A DNA stretch of 56,296 nucleotides, taken from CAZWDL01 sp964632995. GTDB lineage: Bacteria; Bacteroidota; Bacteroidia; Chitinophagales; Saprospiraceae. The notes beneath the pieces are model-generated. The model did not search any database. It saw nothing but the letters and a program-made list of their open reading frames with translations, and was not told the origin of the DNA. The translations under genes were made by a program, and so were the position numbers. This document shows, piece after piece, positions 1 to 8,682 of this stretch. The stretch covers positions 1 to 56,296 of the forward strand of contig CAZWDL010000037.1 in the NCBI GenBank assembly GCA_964632995.1, written 5' to 3'. The first letter of the stretch is position 1. Every line of letters begins with the position of its first letter.

Positions 1-321
1 ATGACGGAAAAAGAGGCATAAGAAAACTGAAGAATTAAGTGAAACAGCCTCTAAGAACAATGCCGGCTTATTGAGCCCGCTGACCTGTGCTCTTGCACCT
101 CACCCTGAGGCCTTGTTTGAAACAAACCAGGGCGCGCCGGGAAAGCGCAGCCCGGCGCAGCGTCCGCCGAAGAGCGCTCTCCCCGCCCTCTCCCGGCACA
201 ACTTCTTCGACCTCCTCTATGTTCCACGTGGAACACTCAGGCGTTTTCATATCTCCCTCGATTTGAGTATATTCGCCGTTTCCAAAAACCTATTCTATAA
301 CTATCTGCTAAATATTGATTC
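1..321. other. Intergenic leader region, left window edge
   Basis: No gene is supported here. Bases 1-21 read in frame 1 as a six-residue tail ending in TAA, which could be the end of a gene lying to the left, but this is too short to judge. Bases 134-141 and 151-158 form a GC-rich hairpin (GCGCCGGG with CCCGGCGC, 9-nt loop) without a following T-run. The parS-like palindrome at 220-235 is listed separately. The last 60 bases before the peptidase are AT-rich and would hold its promoter; I see no clear TAnnTTTG element. Confidence 0.5.
220..235. other. parS: parS-like centromere palindrome
   Basis: The 16-base sequence TGTTCCACGTGGAACA is a perfect palindrome and fits the broadly conserved chromosomal parS consensus (TGTTNCACGTGNAACA), which ParB binds to organise and segregate newly replicated origins. 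It lies in non-coding DNA ahead of the M1 peptidase gene. No other copy was seen in this window, and parA/parB are not in it. Chromosomal parS sites usually sit near oriC, which fits the origin candidate about 28 kb to the right. Confidence 0.75.
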
Positions 322-2664
322 ATGAAACTCAACAGACACCTGATGCTGGCGGTACTGCTCGGATGCTTCTTCTCGCCGATATGGGCGCAGGAGAACACAA
401 ACAAAAGCAAGTTCCGTCAACTTGGACAGGAATTGCCTACGCCAAACGTATACCGCAATGCCGCCGGCGCTCCCGGCCACGCTTACTGGCAGCAGGAAGC
501 CGATTACAAAATGGCTATCCGGCTCGACGATGAAAACCAACGCATCTACGGAGAGGAAACCGTCACCTATCACAACAACTCGCCCGATGCCCTCGATTAC
601 CTCTGGGTGCAGCTCGATCAGAATATGCGGGCCAAAGATTCCGACACCTACAAAACTCAACCCAGCAGCATCAACGACCGGATGAGCCTACGCCAGCTGA
701 AATCCCTGATGCCGGAGTTCGACGGCGGCTTCAAACTGGATTACGTTCGCGATCTCAACGGCAATGATCTGCCCGTCTCTGTAGTCAAAACCATGATGAG
801 AATCGATCTCGATGAGCCACTGCAACCCGGACAACAATACGCCTTTAAGATAAAATGGTGGTACAATATCAATGACCGCATGGAAATCGGCGGCCGTTCC
901 GGTTACGAATATTTCCCCGAAGACGACAACTACCTCTACACCATCGCCCAGTTCTTCCCCCGCATGTGTGTCTACAACGATGTGGAAGGCTGGCAAAACA
1001 AACAGTTCCTCGGACGTGGAGAGTTCACCCTGCCCTTCGGAGATTACGAAGTGAGCCTCACCGTACCGGAAGATCACCTCGTTTCCGCCACCGGCGTTTT
1101 GCAGAATCCGGAACAAGCGCTGACCAAAACACAGCGGCAGCGACTGGAAAGCGCACGCAAGGAAAGAAAAGATCCGGTCTTGATTGTCACTGAAGCAGAA
1201 GCCCGGGAAAACGAAAAAGAGAAAAGTACTAAGGAAAAAACCTGGACCTTCAAAGCCGAAAACGTGCGCGACTTCGCCTTCGCTTCCTCCCGCAAATTTA
1301 TCTGGGACGCCATGGGCGTCGATCAAAGTGACGGCTCCGTCGTCATGGCCATGTCCATGTATCCCAAAGAAGGTAATCCACTCTGGGAACGCTACTCCAC
1401 CAAAGCCGTCGCTCACACGCTCAAGTGGTACACCCATCATACCTTTGATTACCCCTACCCCGTCGCCTGGTCAATCCATACCGATCGGATCGGCATGGAA
1501 TATCCTATGATCTGTTTTAACGGTGGACGTCCCGAACCCGACGGCACCTACTCCGAGCGCACCAAGTACGGCATGATCAGCGTCATTATCCACGAAGTAG
1601 GCCATAACTACTTCCCTATGATCGTCAACTCTGACGAGCGACAGTGGACCTGGATGGACGAAGGCCTGAATTCTTTCCTCCAATACCTCGCCGAACAACA
1701 ATGGGAACGGGACTATCCCTCCCGCCGGGGCCCGGCCGCCAATATCACTGACTATATGAAAGGCGATAAAAATAACATGACGCCTATCATGACCAATTCG
1801 GAATCCATCTTCCAGTTCGGCAACAACGCCTATGGCAAACCAGCTACCGCCCTCAATATTCTGCGCGAAACTGTACTCGGAAGAGAACTCTTCGACTTCG
1901 CCTTCAAAAAATATTCTAAGCGCTGGATGTTTAAACACCCCTCTCCCGCCGATTTCTTCCGGACCATGGAAGATGCTTCCGGCGTCGATCTCGACTGGTT
2001 CTGGCGCGGGTGGTTCTACACCACCGACCATGTGGATATTGCCATTGGTGATATTAAATGGTTCCAGCTCAATACTCAAAATCCGGATGTGGAAAATGCG
2101 CTAGTTCTTCAAAAGGAAGCGCCTCGCCGGATCGGCAGTATCCGGAATGAAGAAGTCATCGCACAAACCCAGGATGAAATCGATCCCTCCTTACGCGACT
2201 TTTACACCGAATACGATCCGATGAAAGTCTCCGTACTGGATAAAGAAGACTACCAGCGTTACCTCAATTCTCTTACCGAGGAGGAGCGCGCCCTCCTGGA
2301 ATCCGGCTACCATTTCTATGAGCTTACCTTCAATAACCGAGGAGGACTCGTCATGCCGCTCATTCTCAAATTTGAATTTGCAGACGGCAGTACCGAAGAA
2401 CAAAAAATTCCGGCCGAAATATGGCGACTCAACCAGGACAAAGTGAGTAAGGTTTTCGTCTTTGAAAAAGAATTACAGCGTATCGAACTCGATCCCTATC
2501 TCGAAACCGCCGATACCGATCGCAGTAATAACTACTTTCCTCCAAAACAGGAAATAGGACGATTTGAACTCTTCCGTCAAAAACTGATGGAACAGCGTTA
2601 CAATCGCGAAAACCCGATGCAGCGCGAAAATCGCGCCAAAGAGAAAACTAACGGCACAAATTGA
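322..2664 (+). CDS. Secreted M1 family metallopeptidase (aminopeptidase N-like)
   Basis: A 780-residue exported zinc peptidase expected to trim N-terminal residues from peptides in the periplasm or outside the cell. Residues 1-22 form a signal peptide ending in WAQ. The gluzincin signature HEVGH lies at residues 424-428 and the third zinc ligand Glu447 in WMDEG, giving HExxH-x18-E. The usual GxMEN exopeptidase motif is represented by GMEYP near residue 392, so substrate preference may differ from classical aminopeptidase N. The C-terminal third is charged and tapers into a disordered RENRAKEK-like tail. A strong intrinsic terminator follows, so the gene looks monocistronic. The start fits the signal peptide. 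M1 membership is solid; the exact substrate is unknown. Confidence 0.93.
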   Translation: MKLNRHLMLAVLLGCFFSPIWAQENTNKSKFRQLGQELPTPNVYRNAAGAPGHAYWQQEADYKMAIRLDDENQRIYGEETVTYHNNSPDALDYLWVQLDQNMRAKDSDTYKTQPSSINDRMSLRQLKSLMPEFDGGFKLDYVRDLNGNDLPVSVVKTMMRIDLDEPLQPGQQYAFKIKWWYNINDRMEIGGRSGYEYFPEDDNYLYTIAQFFPRMCVYNDVEGWQNKQFLGRGEFTLPFGDYEVSLTVPEDHLVSATGVLQNPEQALTKTQRQRLESARKERKDPVLIVTEAEARENEKEKSTKEKTWTFKAENVRDFAFASSRKFIWDAMGVDQSDGSVVMAMSMYPKEGNPLWERYSTKAVAHTLKWYTHHTFDYPYPVAWSIHTDRIGMEYPMICFNGGRPEPDGTYSERTKYGMISVIIHEVGHNYFPMIVNSDERQWTWMDEGLNSFLQYLAEQQWERDYPSRRGPAANITDYMKGDKNNMTPIMTNSESIFQFGNNAYGKPATALNILRETVLGRELFDFAFKKYSKRWMFKHPSPADFFRTMEDASGVDLDWFWRGWFYTTDHVDIAIGDIKWFQLNTQNPDVENALVLQKEAPRRIGSIRNEEVIAQTQDEIDPSLRDFYTEYDPMKVSVLDKEDYQRYLNSLTEEERALLESGYHFYELTFNNRGGLVMPLILKFEFADGSTEEQKIPAEIWRLNQDKVSKVFVFEKELQRIELDPYLETADTDRSNNYFPPKQEIGRFELFRQKLMEQRYNRENPMQRENRAKEKTNGTN

Positions 2665-2677
2665 TTCATGAAGGGCA

Positions 2678-2730
2678 GGTTTGGGCTGCGGGTCGGGTGG
2701 TATCCCGACCCGCAACCTAAACCCGTTTTT
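2678..2730 (+). terminator. Rho-independent terminator after M1 peptidase
   Basis: A 20-bp stem (2678-2697 with 2704-2723) containing two G-U pairs closes a six-base loop (TGGTAT) and is followed by CGTTTTT. It begins 13 bases after the peptidase stop codon and points in the same direction, so it is the likely end of that transcript. Confidence 0.85.
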
Positions 2731-3184
2731 CAGACCGCTTCTCAATCAACTCAAGTAATTTAAAATCAATATAATAAGCATTAAATTTAAACACAATGTA
2801 AAATAACAAAAGTAATACAACTCGTTCTTTTACCTGAGTCCATACACAGAAAACAGCAAGCCCCTTATAACAACTTGCTTTCTAAATCAGGTTAGTCCAT
2901 TTCTGATCATCTATTCCGAAGGAACACCAACTTCCAATACCCGACGTAAACCGGCTTGGAATTTTCTCAAACCAATAAAGGTTGGTACCCCCGATGATTA
3001 TTCTTCTCTCCCATTTCTCCGCCAGTATATTTGCTTTTGCTCTGAGCACTTGTAGAACTGACAGTCTACTTTTTCCGAGCGAAGCACAGGACGATGTCCC
3101 CACTTGTAAATATCCTGTCAAAATAAGTGACGAATCAGCGGGCCATCGTCTTAAGTCAGACGCTGCATAGGAATTTTCTGTAAA
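2731..3184. other. AT-rich intergenic stretch, no gene seen
   Basis: I see no convincing gene here. A small hairpin (AGCAAG 2855-2860 with CTTGCT 2874-2879, then TTTCT) could be a weak terminator. An open frame on the minus strand (2882-3121) has no recognisable family, no leader and composition like its surroundings, so I do not call it a gene. Confidence 0.4.
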
Positions 3185-3214
3185 TTTGTTTTTGCAAAAG
3201 CAACTATACCTTTG
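3185..3214 (+). promoter_or_regulatory. Bacteroidota-type promoter overlapping the mvaD start
   Basis: TTTG at 3185-3188 and TACCTTTG at 3207-3214 are 18 bases apart, a near-ideal match to the -33 TTTG and -7 TAnnTTTG elements of Bacteroidota promoters. The -7 element overlaps the TTG codon at 3212 that is the only usual start for the downstream gene, so either the promoter is fortuitous or translation starts further down. Confidence 0.45.
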
Positions 3215-4309
3215 GAGACGACTAATTATAAGAACCCCCGTTTATTAATAGATACGAGCAAGGAGGAGGAAGGCAGTGTCACCTGGCGCAGCCCGTCCAA
3301 CCTGGCGATTATCAAGTACTGGGGCAAGCACGGCAATCAACTGCCTCGCAATCCTTCCATCAGCTTTACCCTTGATGCGGCCTATACCGAAACAACTGTT
3401 TATTATACCCCGCAGAAGGAAAAGTGGGAGGAGGGCATCCGGCTCAAATTCTTTTTTGAGGACCAGACTAACGAAGTTTTCGAAAAAAAGGTCCGGCAAT
3501 ACCTGGAAGGCCTGACTGATATTTTTCCTTTTCTCCGCCAATTAGAACTGGTCATACGCTCCCGCAACTCTTTTCCACATTCTTCCGGTATCGCCTCTTC
3601 GGCTTCCAGTATGAGTGCCCTTGCCCTTTGCCTGTGCACCATGGAACACCACTTTTTCAACACGCTGCCGGATGATAGCGAATTCCGGCAGAAAGCTTCC
3701 TATATAGCCCGACTAGGATCCGGAAGCGCCTGTCGTTCTATCTTCGGCACCGCGGCCGTCTGGGGCGCCACCGGTGAAGTAGAAGGTTCCTCCGATAGGT
3801 ATGCCGTTCCCTATGAGGAAAAGCTCCACGAGCTTTTCCGGAACTATCACGACGATATACTCATTGTAAGCGAAGGGCGAAAAGCGGTATCGAGCCGCGC
3901 CGGCCACGCATTGATGGATGAAAATATATATGCCGACAACCGGTACCGGCAAGCGCGGCAGCGTTTTCATAATCTGCTGCGCGCACTTTCTACCGGAGAC
4001 GTAGAGCAATTCGGTCAAATTGCCGAAGGGGAAGCACTGACGCTGCACGCGCTGATGATGACCTCCAGCCCCCCCTACCTGTTGCTTAAACCCAACACCA
4101 TCCGGCTGATTGAACGGATCTGGGAGTGGCGCGAAGCTGAATCGGTGCCGCTGTATTTCAGCCTGGACGCCGGCCCTAACCTCCATCTGCTTTACCCGCA
4201 TTCCGAAGTAGACAAGGTCCAGTCCTTTATCAAGCAATCCCTGCTGGAGTATTGTGAAAATAAACAGTGGATCGCCGATCAGGTGGGAAAAGGGCCTGTC
4301 GAAATATAA
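3212..4309 (+). CDS. mvaD: Diphosphomevalonate decarboxylase
   Basis: A GHMP-superfamily kinase-like enzyme of 365 residues that phosphorylates and decarboxylates mevalonate diphosphate to isopentenyl diphosphate, the last step of the mevalonate pathway. The family's N-terminal signature is present as WRSPSNLAIIKYWGKHG, followed by PRNPSISFTL. The glycine/serine-rich phosphate-binding region reads SSGIASSASSMSAL, and a GSGSACRS stretch follows near residue 170. This is strong evidence that isoprenoids are made by the mevalonate rather than the MEP route. The frame contains no ATG ahead of the conserved core; TTG at 3212 is taken as start, but a promoter-like element overlaps it. The rhodanese lipoprotein gene follows by 13 bases and may be co-transcribed. 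Confidence 0.92.
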   Translation: METTNYKNPRLLIDTSKEEEGSVTWRSPSNLAIIKYWGKHGNQLPRNPSISFTLDAAYTETTVYYTPQKEKWEEGIRLKFFFEDQTNEVFEKKVRQYLEGLTDIFPFLRQLELVIRSRNSFPHSSGIASSASSMSALALCLCTMEHHFFNTLPDDSEFRQKASYIARLGSGSACRSIFGTAAVWGATGEVEGSSDRYAVPYEEKLHELFRNYHDDILIVSEGRKAVSSRAGHALMDENIYADNRYRQARQRFHNLLRALSTGDVEQFGQIAEGEALTLHALMMTSSPPYLLLKPNTIRLIERIWEWREAESVPLYFSLDAGPNLHLLYPHSEVDKVQSFIKQSLLEYCENKQWIADQVGKGPVEI

Positions 4310-4322
4310 GGTCAGAAGTATC

Positions 4323-4865
4323 ATGAAACGAGTTATCAAAAAGGCATATCTCCCGGTATTTTTTATCATAATGCTTCTCCACTCCGGCTGTGCTCAGCCG
4401 ATACCGGAGAAGCGACCCGCTATACAGAATCCGGAATTCGATACGACCATTGCGCGAATGATCGATTTTTCGGTACCGGTTATGGGCGTAGAAGAATTAA
4501 AAAATATTCAAAATGAAGTTGTTATCTTTGACACCCGTGCCCGGGAAGAATTTGCGGTAAGTCATATCCCGGATGCCCGCTTTCTGGGATACGACGAATT
4601 TGAGAAGGAAAAACTGAATGGCGTACCCAAAGATACGACGATCGTCCTCTACTGTTCAGTTGGTTACCGCAGTGAAAAAATTGGAGAGCGCCTTCAGCAG
4701 CTGGGTTATAAAAAGGTATATAATCTTTACGGCAGTATCTTTGAATGGGCCAACCGGGGTTACCCGTTGGTTACTCCAAAGGGAGCGCCTACTGATAAAC
4801 TCCATACTTATAACGAGAACTGGAGTCAGTGGGTAAAGTATAACAAAGTCAAAAAGGCTTGGTAA
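4323..4865 (+). CDS. Rhodanese-domain lipoprotein
   Basis: A 180-residue protein with a lipoprotein signal: a hydrophobic segment followed by LLHSGCAQP, where the cysteine would be lipidated. The rest is a single rhodanese domain. The active-site loop CSVGYRS carries the catalytic cysteine at residue 111, so sulfurtransferase or phosphatase-like chemistry on the periplasmic side is possible. The ATG at 4323 is chosen because an upstream start at 4254 would overlap mvaD by 56 bases and place 23 residues before the signal peptide. The natural substrate is unknown. Confidence 0.85.
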   Translation: MKRVIKKAYLPVFFIIMLLHSGCAQPIPEKRPAIQNPEFDTTIARMIDFSVPVMGVEELKNIQNEVVIFDTRAREEFAVSHIPDARFLGYDEFEKEKLNGVPKDTTIVLYCSVGYRSEKIGERLQQLGYKKVYNLYGSIFEWANRGYPLVTPKGAPTDKLHTYNENWSQWVKYNKVKKAW

Positions 4866-4870
4866 CAAGC

Positions 4871-4902
4871 TTTTTTTATCACAACTGAGAAATCTAATTT
4901 TG
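4871..4902 (+). promoter_or_regulatory. Promoter upstream of the PLP enzyme gene
   Basis: TAATTTTG at 4895-4902 matches the Bacteroidota -7 consensus TAnnTTTG exactly. Twenty bases upstream lies TTTT (4871-4874), one mismatch from the -33 TTTG. Transcription would start about 43 bases before the ATG at 4953. Confidence 0.5.
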
Positions 4903-4952
4903 CATCCACAGACCGGTCATCTTACCGGCGTACATCACAAAAAAGCATTCCT

Positions 4953-6203
4953 ATGGTGGATTTATTTGAAAAGTTTGAAGGGAATAGAGGGCCGCTCGGT
5001 CAATATGCCGATGTGGCACATGGTTATTTTGCTTTCCCAAAACTGGAAGGCGATATCGGTCCGCGAATGAAGTTCCGTGGAAAGGAAATGATTGTTTGGA
5101 ATATCAACAATTATCTGGGGCTGGCAAATCACCCCGAGGTGCGCAAAGTTGATGAAGAAGCCGCTCGTGACTGGGGCCTCGCGGCACCTATGGGCGCCCG
5201 CATCATGTCGGGTGAATCGGATTACCACGAGCAACTGGAAAATGAACTTGCCGAGTTCGTTCACAAAGATGCCGGTCTGCTACTCAACTACGGCTTCCAG
5301 GGTATTCAGTCTATCATCCAGGCCCTGCTGGGACGTCACGACTGTGTCGTATACGATACCGACTCCCACGCCTGTATTTATGACGGTATCCGCCTGCACC
5401 TGGGCAAGCGCTTCCCTTACGATCACAATGACGTAGAGAGCTTCGAAAAGCAAATCGAACGCGCCGCCGCTGCTGCGGAAAAATCCAACGGTGGTATCCT
5501 TGTCGTCACGGAAGGCGTATTCGGTATGCGCGGGGAGCAAGGCATCCTCAAGGAGATCGTCGACTACAAGAAAAAGTATAACTTCCGCCTGCTGGTTGAC
5601 GATGCCCACGGCTTCGGCACTCTCGGTGAAAACGGCAAAGGCGCCGGCGTTGAACAAGGTGTACAGAATGAGATCGACCTTTACTTCAGCACCTTCGCCA
5701 AATCCATGGCCAGCATCGGCGCCTTCGTCGCCGGTGAGAAGGACATCATCGAGTATCTGCGCTACAACACCCGCTCGCAGCTTTTCGCAAAGTCCTTACC
5801 CATGCCTTATGTCGTCGGTAACCTCAAACGGCTGGACCTGTTGCGCAGAAATCCACAGCTCAAAGACGAGCTCTGGAACAATGTCAACATGCTGCAAAAC
5901 GGATTGCGGGAACACGGCTTCGACCTGGGTGATACCAACAGCTGCGTGACGCCCGTCTTTATGCACGGCACGCCTTTTGAAGCCGGTAACCTGGTGCTCG
6001 ACATCCGGGAGAACTACAACATCTTCTGCTCCGTCGTCATTTACCCGATGATCCCGAAAGGCATGATCCTTCTGCGGATGATCCCGACGGCTGCACACAG
6101 CGAGGAAGATATCGAAAAAACGATCTCCGCCTTCGGCGCCGTTTCCGATAAATTAAAAGCAGGACAGTACGCCTCCGAAAAAATCGTTTTCGAACAGGCC
6201 TGA
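4953..6203 (+). CDS. PLP-dependent alpha-oxoamine synthase family enzyme
   Basis: A 416-residue fold-type I PLP enzyme of the family that includes 2-amino-3-ketobutyrate CoA ligase, 8-amino-7-oxononanoate synthase and serine palmitoyltransferase; these condense an amino acid with an acyl thioester and lose CO2. The early motif NNYLGLANHP, the pocket VDDAHGFGTLGENG and the Schiff-base lysine Lys250 in STFAKSMASIGAF are visible. In Bacteroidota such genes often make sphingoid bases or sulfonolipid precursors, so an acyltransferase of that kind is a reasonable inference, but the amino acid and acyl donors cannot be read from sequence. It has its own promoter and a terminator directly downstream, indicating a single-gene unit. 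Confidence 0.85.
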   Translation: MVDLFEKFEGNRGPLGQYADVAHGYFAFPKLEGDIGPRMKFRGKEMIVWNINNYLGLANHPEVRKVDEEAARDWGLAAPMGARIMSGESDYHEQLENELAEFVHKDAGLLLNYGFQGIQSIIQALLGRHDCVVYDTDSHACIYDGIRLHLGKRFPYDHNDVESFEKQIERAAAAAEKSNGGILVVTEGVFGMRGEQGILKEIVDYKKKYNFRLLVDDAHGFGTLGENGKGAGVEQGVQNEIDLYFSTFAKSMASIGAFVAGEKDIIEYLRYNTRSQLFAKSLPMPYVVGNLKRLDLLRRNPQLKDELWNNVNMLQNGLREHGFDLGDTNSCVTPVFMHGTPFEAGNLVLDIRENYNIFCSVVIYPMIPKGMILLRMIPTAAHSEEDIEKTISAFGAVSDKLKAGQYASEKIVFEQA

Positions 6204-6228
6204 TCCTGTACCGACATATGAATACAGC

Positions 6229-6258
6229 AAACCCGGCTTTCCCCGAAAAGCCGGGTTT
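6229..6258 (+). terminator. Rho-independent terminator after the PLP enzyme
   Basis: AAACCCGGCTTT (6229-6240) pairs with AAAGCCGGGTTT (6247-6258) around a short loop, and the T-run continues to 6261. It lies 26 bases after the stop codon, ahead of the convergent transporter gene. Confidence 0.88.
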
Positions 6259-6369
6259 TTTATTTCTCCTTTGTGGCTTTATGCCAATTCCCTTGTTCCT
6301 CCTCGCAACCGATACCAGGATTATGGGAAGAGATTCGGAAGCAGGATTGAGGCCAAACTTTTTTTTGAA

Positions 6370-7677
6370 TCAGCCTTCCGTTTTGCGAAAAACTTGCAGG
6401 GCGAGCAGAAGCACCACCACAGCGGCCAGTCCTAGCATAACCGGTAGCGCGACCCACCAATCCAATACGACCGGGAAGATCCGCCCGATGGCTTTCCATA
6501 TATTATTGAACCCGAGAAAACAGGTGACGCCGACGATTAACAGCATCAGGGTATTGCTCCATACCGAGTTGACGTATTTTTCCGGAATCAGCTCCCGGTC
6601 ATTAACTGCTAATATTAAAAAAACGGCAACTATGGGCAACAGAATACCGTTGATGGCCTGCGCCAGAATGATAGCGGGAATGGGTTGTACCCCTAGCAAG
6701 CCGAATAGCAGGCCGGTAAGCAGTACTGCTCCCCAAATCAGCCGGAAGTTCCGCGAGCGCATTTTCCATTCCTGTTCACCGGCCCCGAACAAACTACGCG
6801 CTGTTACCGCGGCGGCCAGGGGAGCTGTTACGGAAGAACTTATTCCCGCCGCAAACAACCCCAGTCCAAAGAAGGCGATAGACCAACTGCCCAGCTGAAT
6901 GGCCAGGGCCTGCGCCAGTGATTCAAAGCTGAAAGTGCCGCTCACCGAAGTCCCTACAATCATGATCGCCACTGATATAATACCGCCGATGAGTATGGCC
7001 AGACTAATCCCCCAGCGCATTTCCTTCATGCTCTGACTTTGACTGATCCCCGAAGCCAAAAATAGATTATAGGGTACGATCGTGGTGCCGATCAGGCCGA
7101 TCACCAGTAGTGCGCTGCCGGCAGGCATGGCCGGTTGTAAACCTTCGAGTATGAGTCGCCCTTCCAGATCCGACTGCGCCGCCACATATAAAAAGATGAG
7201 CCCCATAAGAGCCACTACCATTCCCAGGGCATTGGCAATCAGCCGGAAATTCCCAAACCAAAGCAGGGATCCGCAAAGCAATCCCAGTAATAAGGTTGCC
7301 CATCCCGTAGGCATGCTCGTAAATAAGGCGAGCCCCGAAAGGGCCCCGAGCAGATTGCCCGCCTGATAAGCAGCACAACCGAATGCTACAGCAAAGAAAA
7401 GCAGTACTTTTAACCGCCGGTTCCGCCGGCCGGAATACCTGGCAGCGATAATTTCTCCCAGGTTCTTACCCGAAGCTATGGTGATGCGGGCTGCCGCCTC
7501 CTGCAAAACGATCGTAGCCACGATAGAAAAAACCAACGCCCAGAGTAATTCGAGCTGAAAAGCAGCCCCCGCACTCGAGGCCGTCGTCACCGTTCCCGGC
7601 CCGATAAAGGCTGCCGAGATGATGGACCAGAACAGTATACTGAGTAATCCCCGCTGAAAATTTATCGCTTTCGGCAT
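6370..7677 (-). CDS. Nramp-like divalent metal transporter with altered metal site
   Basis: A 435-residue polytopic inner-membrane protein with about 11 hydrophobic segments, of the Nramp/MntH superfamily. Early features such as AAFIGPGTVTT in helix 1 and GTTIVPYNLFLASG in the helix 6 position align with the superfamily. Canonical Nramp proteins have DPGN in helix 1 and MPH in helix 6 to bind manganese or iron; here these are GPGT and VPY, so the classical Asp, Asn and Met ligands are missing. The protein may transport another ion (magnesium-type relatives are known) or something else. Its ATG is two bases beyond the stop codon of the upstream glycosyltransferase, so it is probably the last gene of a three-gene minus-strand operon. 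Confidence 0.85.
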   Translation of the reverse strand: MPKAINFQRGLLSILFWSIISAAFIGPGTVTTASSAGAAFQLELLWALVFSIVATIVLQEAAARITIASGKNLGEIIAARYSGRRNRRLKVLLFFAVAFGCAAYQAGNLLGALSGLALFTSMPTGWATLLLGLLCGSLLWFGNFRLIANALGMVVALMGLIFLYVAAQSDLEGRLILEGLQPAMPAGSALLVIGLIGTTIVPYNLFLASGISQSQSMKEMRWGISLAILIGGIISVAIMIVGTSVSGTFSFESLAQALAIQLGSWSIAFFGLGLFAAGISSSVTAPLAAAVTARSLFGAGEQEWKMRSRNFRLIWGAVLLTGLLFGLLGVQPIPAIILAQAINGILLPIVAVFLILAVNDRELIPEKYVNSVWSNTLMLLIVGVTCFLGFNNIWKAIGRIFPVVLDWWVALPVMLGLAAVVVLLLALQVFRKTEG

Positions 7678-7679
7678 AA

Positions 7680-8630
7680 TCAGGCATCCACTTTTGCTCC
7701 CTGAGTGATCCGCCGCACCTTGTAGGGTCTTTTTTGCTGAGACTCGAAATAGGTTCGCATCTGAATTTCAATAACGATGCCGATCGTGATCAACTGTATA
7801 CCGGCGATCACCAGCATCAAACCGAAAATAATCAGCGGCTTGCCCCAGATATCCTGTCCCATCAGCTTGAGCACGAACAAATACAAATTGATGATCGCCC
7901 CTATGAGGAAAAGCAGCAAGCCCACATTGCCAAACAAGTGCATCGGCTTTTGCATGTATTTTTTAAAAAATAGCATGAGCAGCAAATCACTGATCACTTT
8001 AAAGGTGCGGTTCAGTCCATATTTTGAGCTGCCGTACTTCCGGGGATGATGCTTCACATCCACTTGCGTGATACGCGCACCTTCTAAATGCGCCAGTACC
8101 GGTATAAAGCGATGCAACTCTCCGTAAAGCCCTAAATCCCGCGCCAGGTCCTGGCGAAATACCTTCAGGGCACAACCGTAGTCTTTGAGGTTCACATCGG
8201 TCGTAGTCCTGATGATGTAGTTGGCAATCTTACTGGGCACTTTTCGCAGCAGCATGCCATCCTGCCGGTTTGCCCGGTTGCCGGCTACCAAATCCCACTC
8301 TCCCGATTCTGCCAGCTCCAACATATGGGGAATATCGGAGGGGTCATTCTGAAGGTCGCCATCCATAGTAGCGATGAACTCCCCTTCCGCGTGATCAATA
8401 CCTGCCATCAGCGCCAGGCTTTGTCCGTAGTTCTTTTTCAGTTCAATGACTTTGAGCCGCGGGTGATCCACCCGGCGCAGCTCGGCCAGGGTGCCGTCGG
8501 TTGAACCGTCATCGACGTAAAGTATCTCATACTCGTAATCTTCCATGGCTGCGGTAATCCGCTCGATAAGTGGCCGGATATTTTCCTCTTCACTATAAAC
8601 GGTGACGACAACAGATATTTTTGGTCGCAT
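7680..8630 (-). CDS. GT2 polyprenyl-phosphate glycosyltransferase
   Basis: A 316-residue DPM1/ArnC/GtrB-like enzyme. The N-terminal GT-A domain shows VVVTVYSEEENI, the nucleotide site VDDGSTDGT and the acidic motif DGDLQNDP; two C-terminal transmembrane segments anchor it to the inner membrane. Such enzymes transfer a sugar from a nucleotide donor to undecaprenyl phosphate, making the lipid-linked donor for GT-C transferases. The neighbouring gene on the same strand encodes just such a transferase 52 bases upstream, so the two probably act in sequence on lipid A, a polysaccharide or protein. Sugar identity is unknown. Confidence 0.88.
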   Translation of the reverse strand: MRPKISVVVTVYSEEENIRPLIERITAAMEDYEYEILYVDDGSTDGTLAELRRVDHPRLKVIELKKNYGQSLALMAGIDHAEGEFIATMDGDLQNDPSDIPHMLELAESGEWDLVAGNRANRQDGMLLRKVPSKIANYIIRTTTDVNLKDYGCALKVFRQDLARDLGLYGELHRFIPVLAHLEGARITQVDVKHHPRKYGSSKYGLNRTFKVISDLLLMLFFKKYMQKPMHLFGNVGLLLFLIGAIINLYLFVLKLMGQDIWGKPLIIFGLMLVIAGIQLITIGIVIEIQMRTYFESQQKRPYKVRRITQGAKVDA

Positions 8631-8682
8631 TAGCCTTTCGTATTTAAGTCTCTAAACAGCCTGACGGATCAAAGAAAACCTC

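Noticed and set aside
2882..3121. 79-codon open frame on the minus strand between the M1 peptidase and mvaD
   Set aside because: No recognisable family, no leader and composition like the non-coding surroundings.
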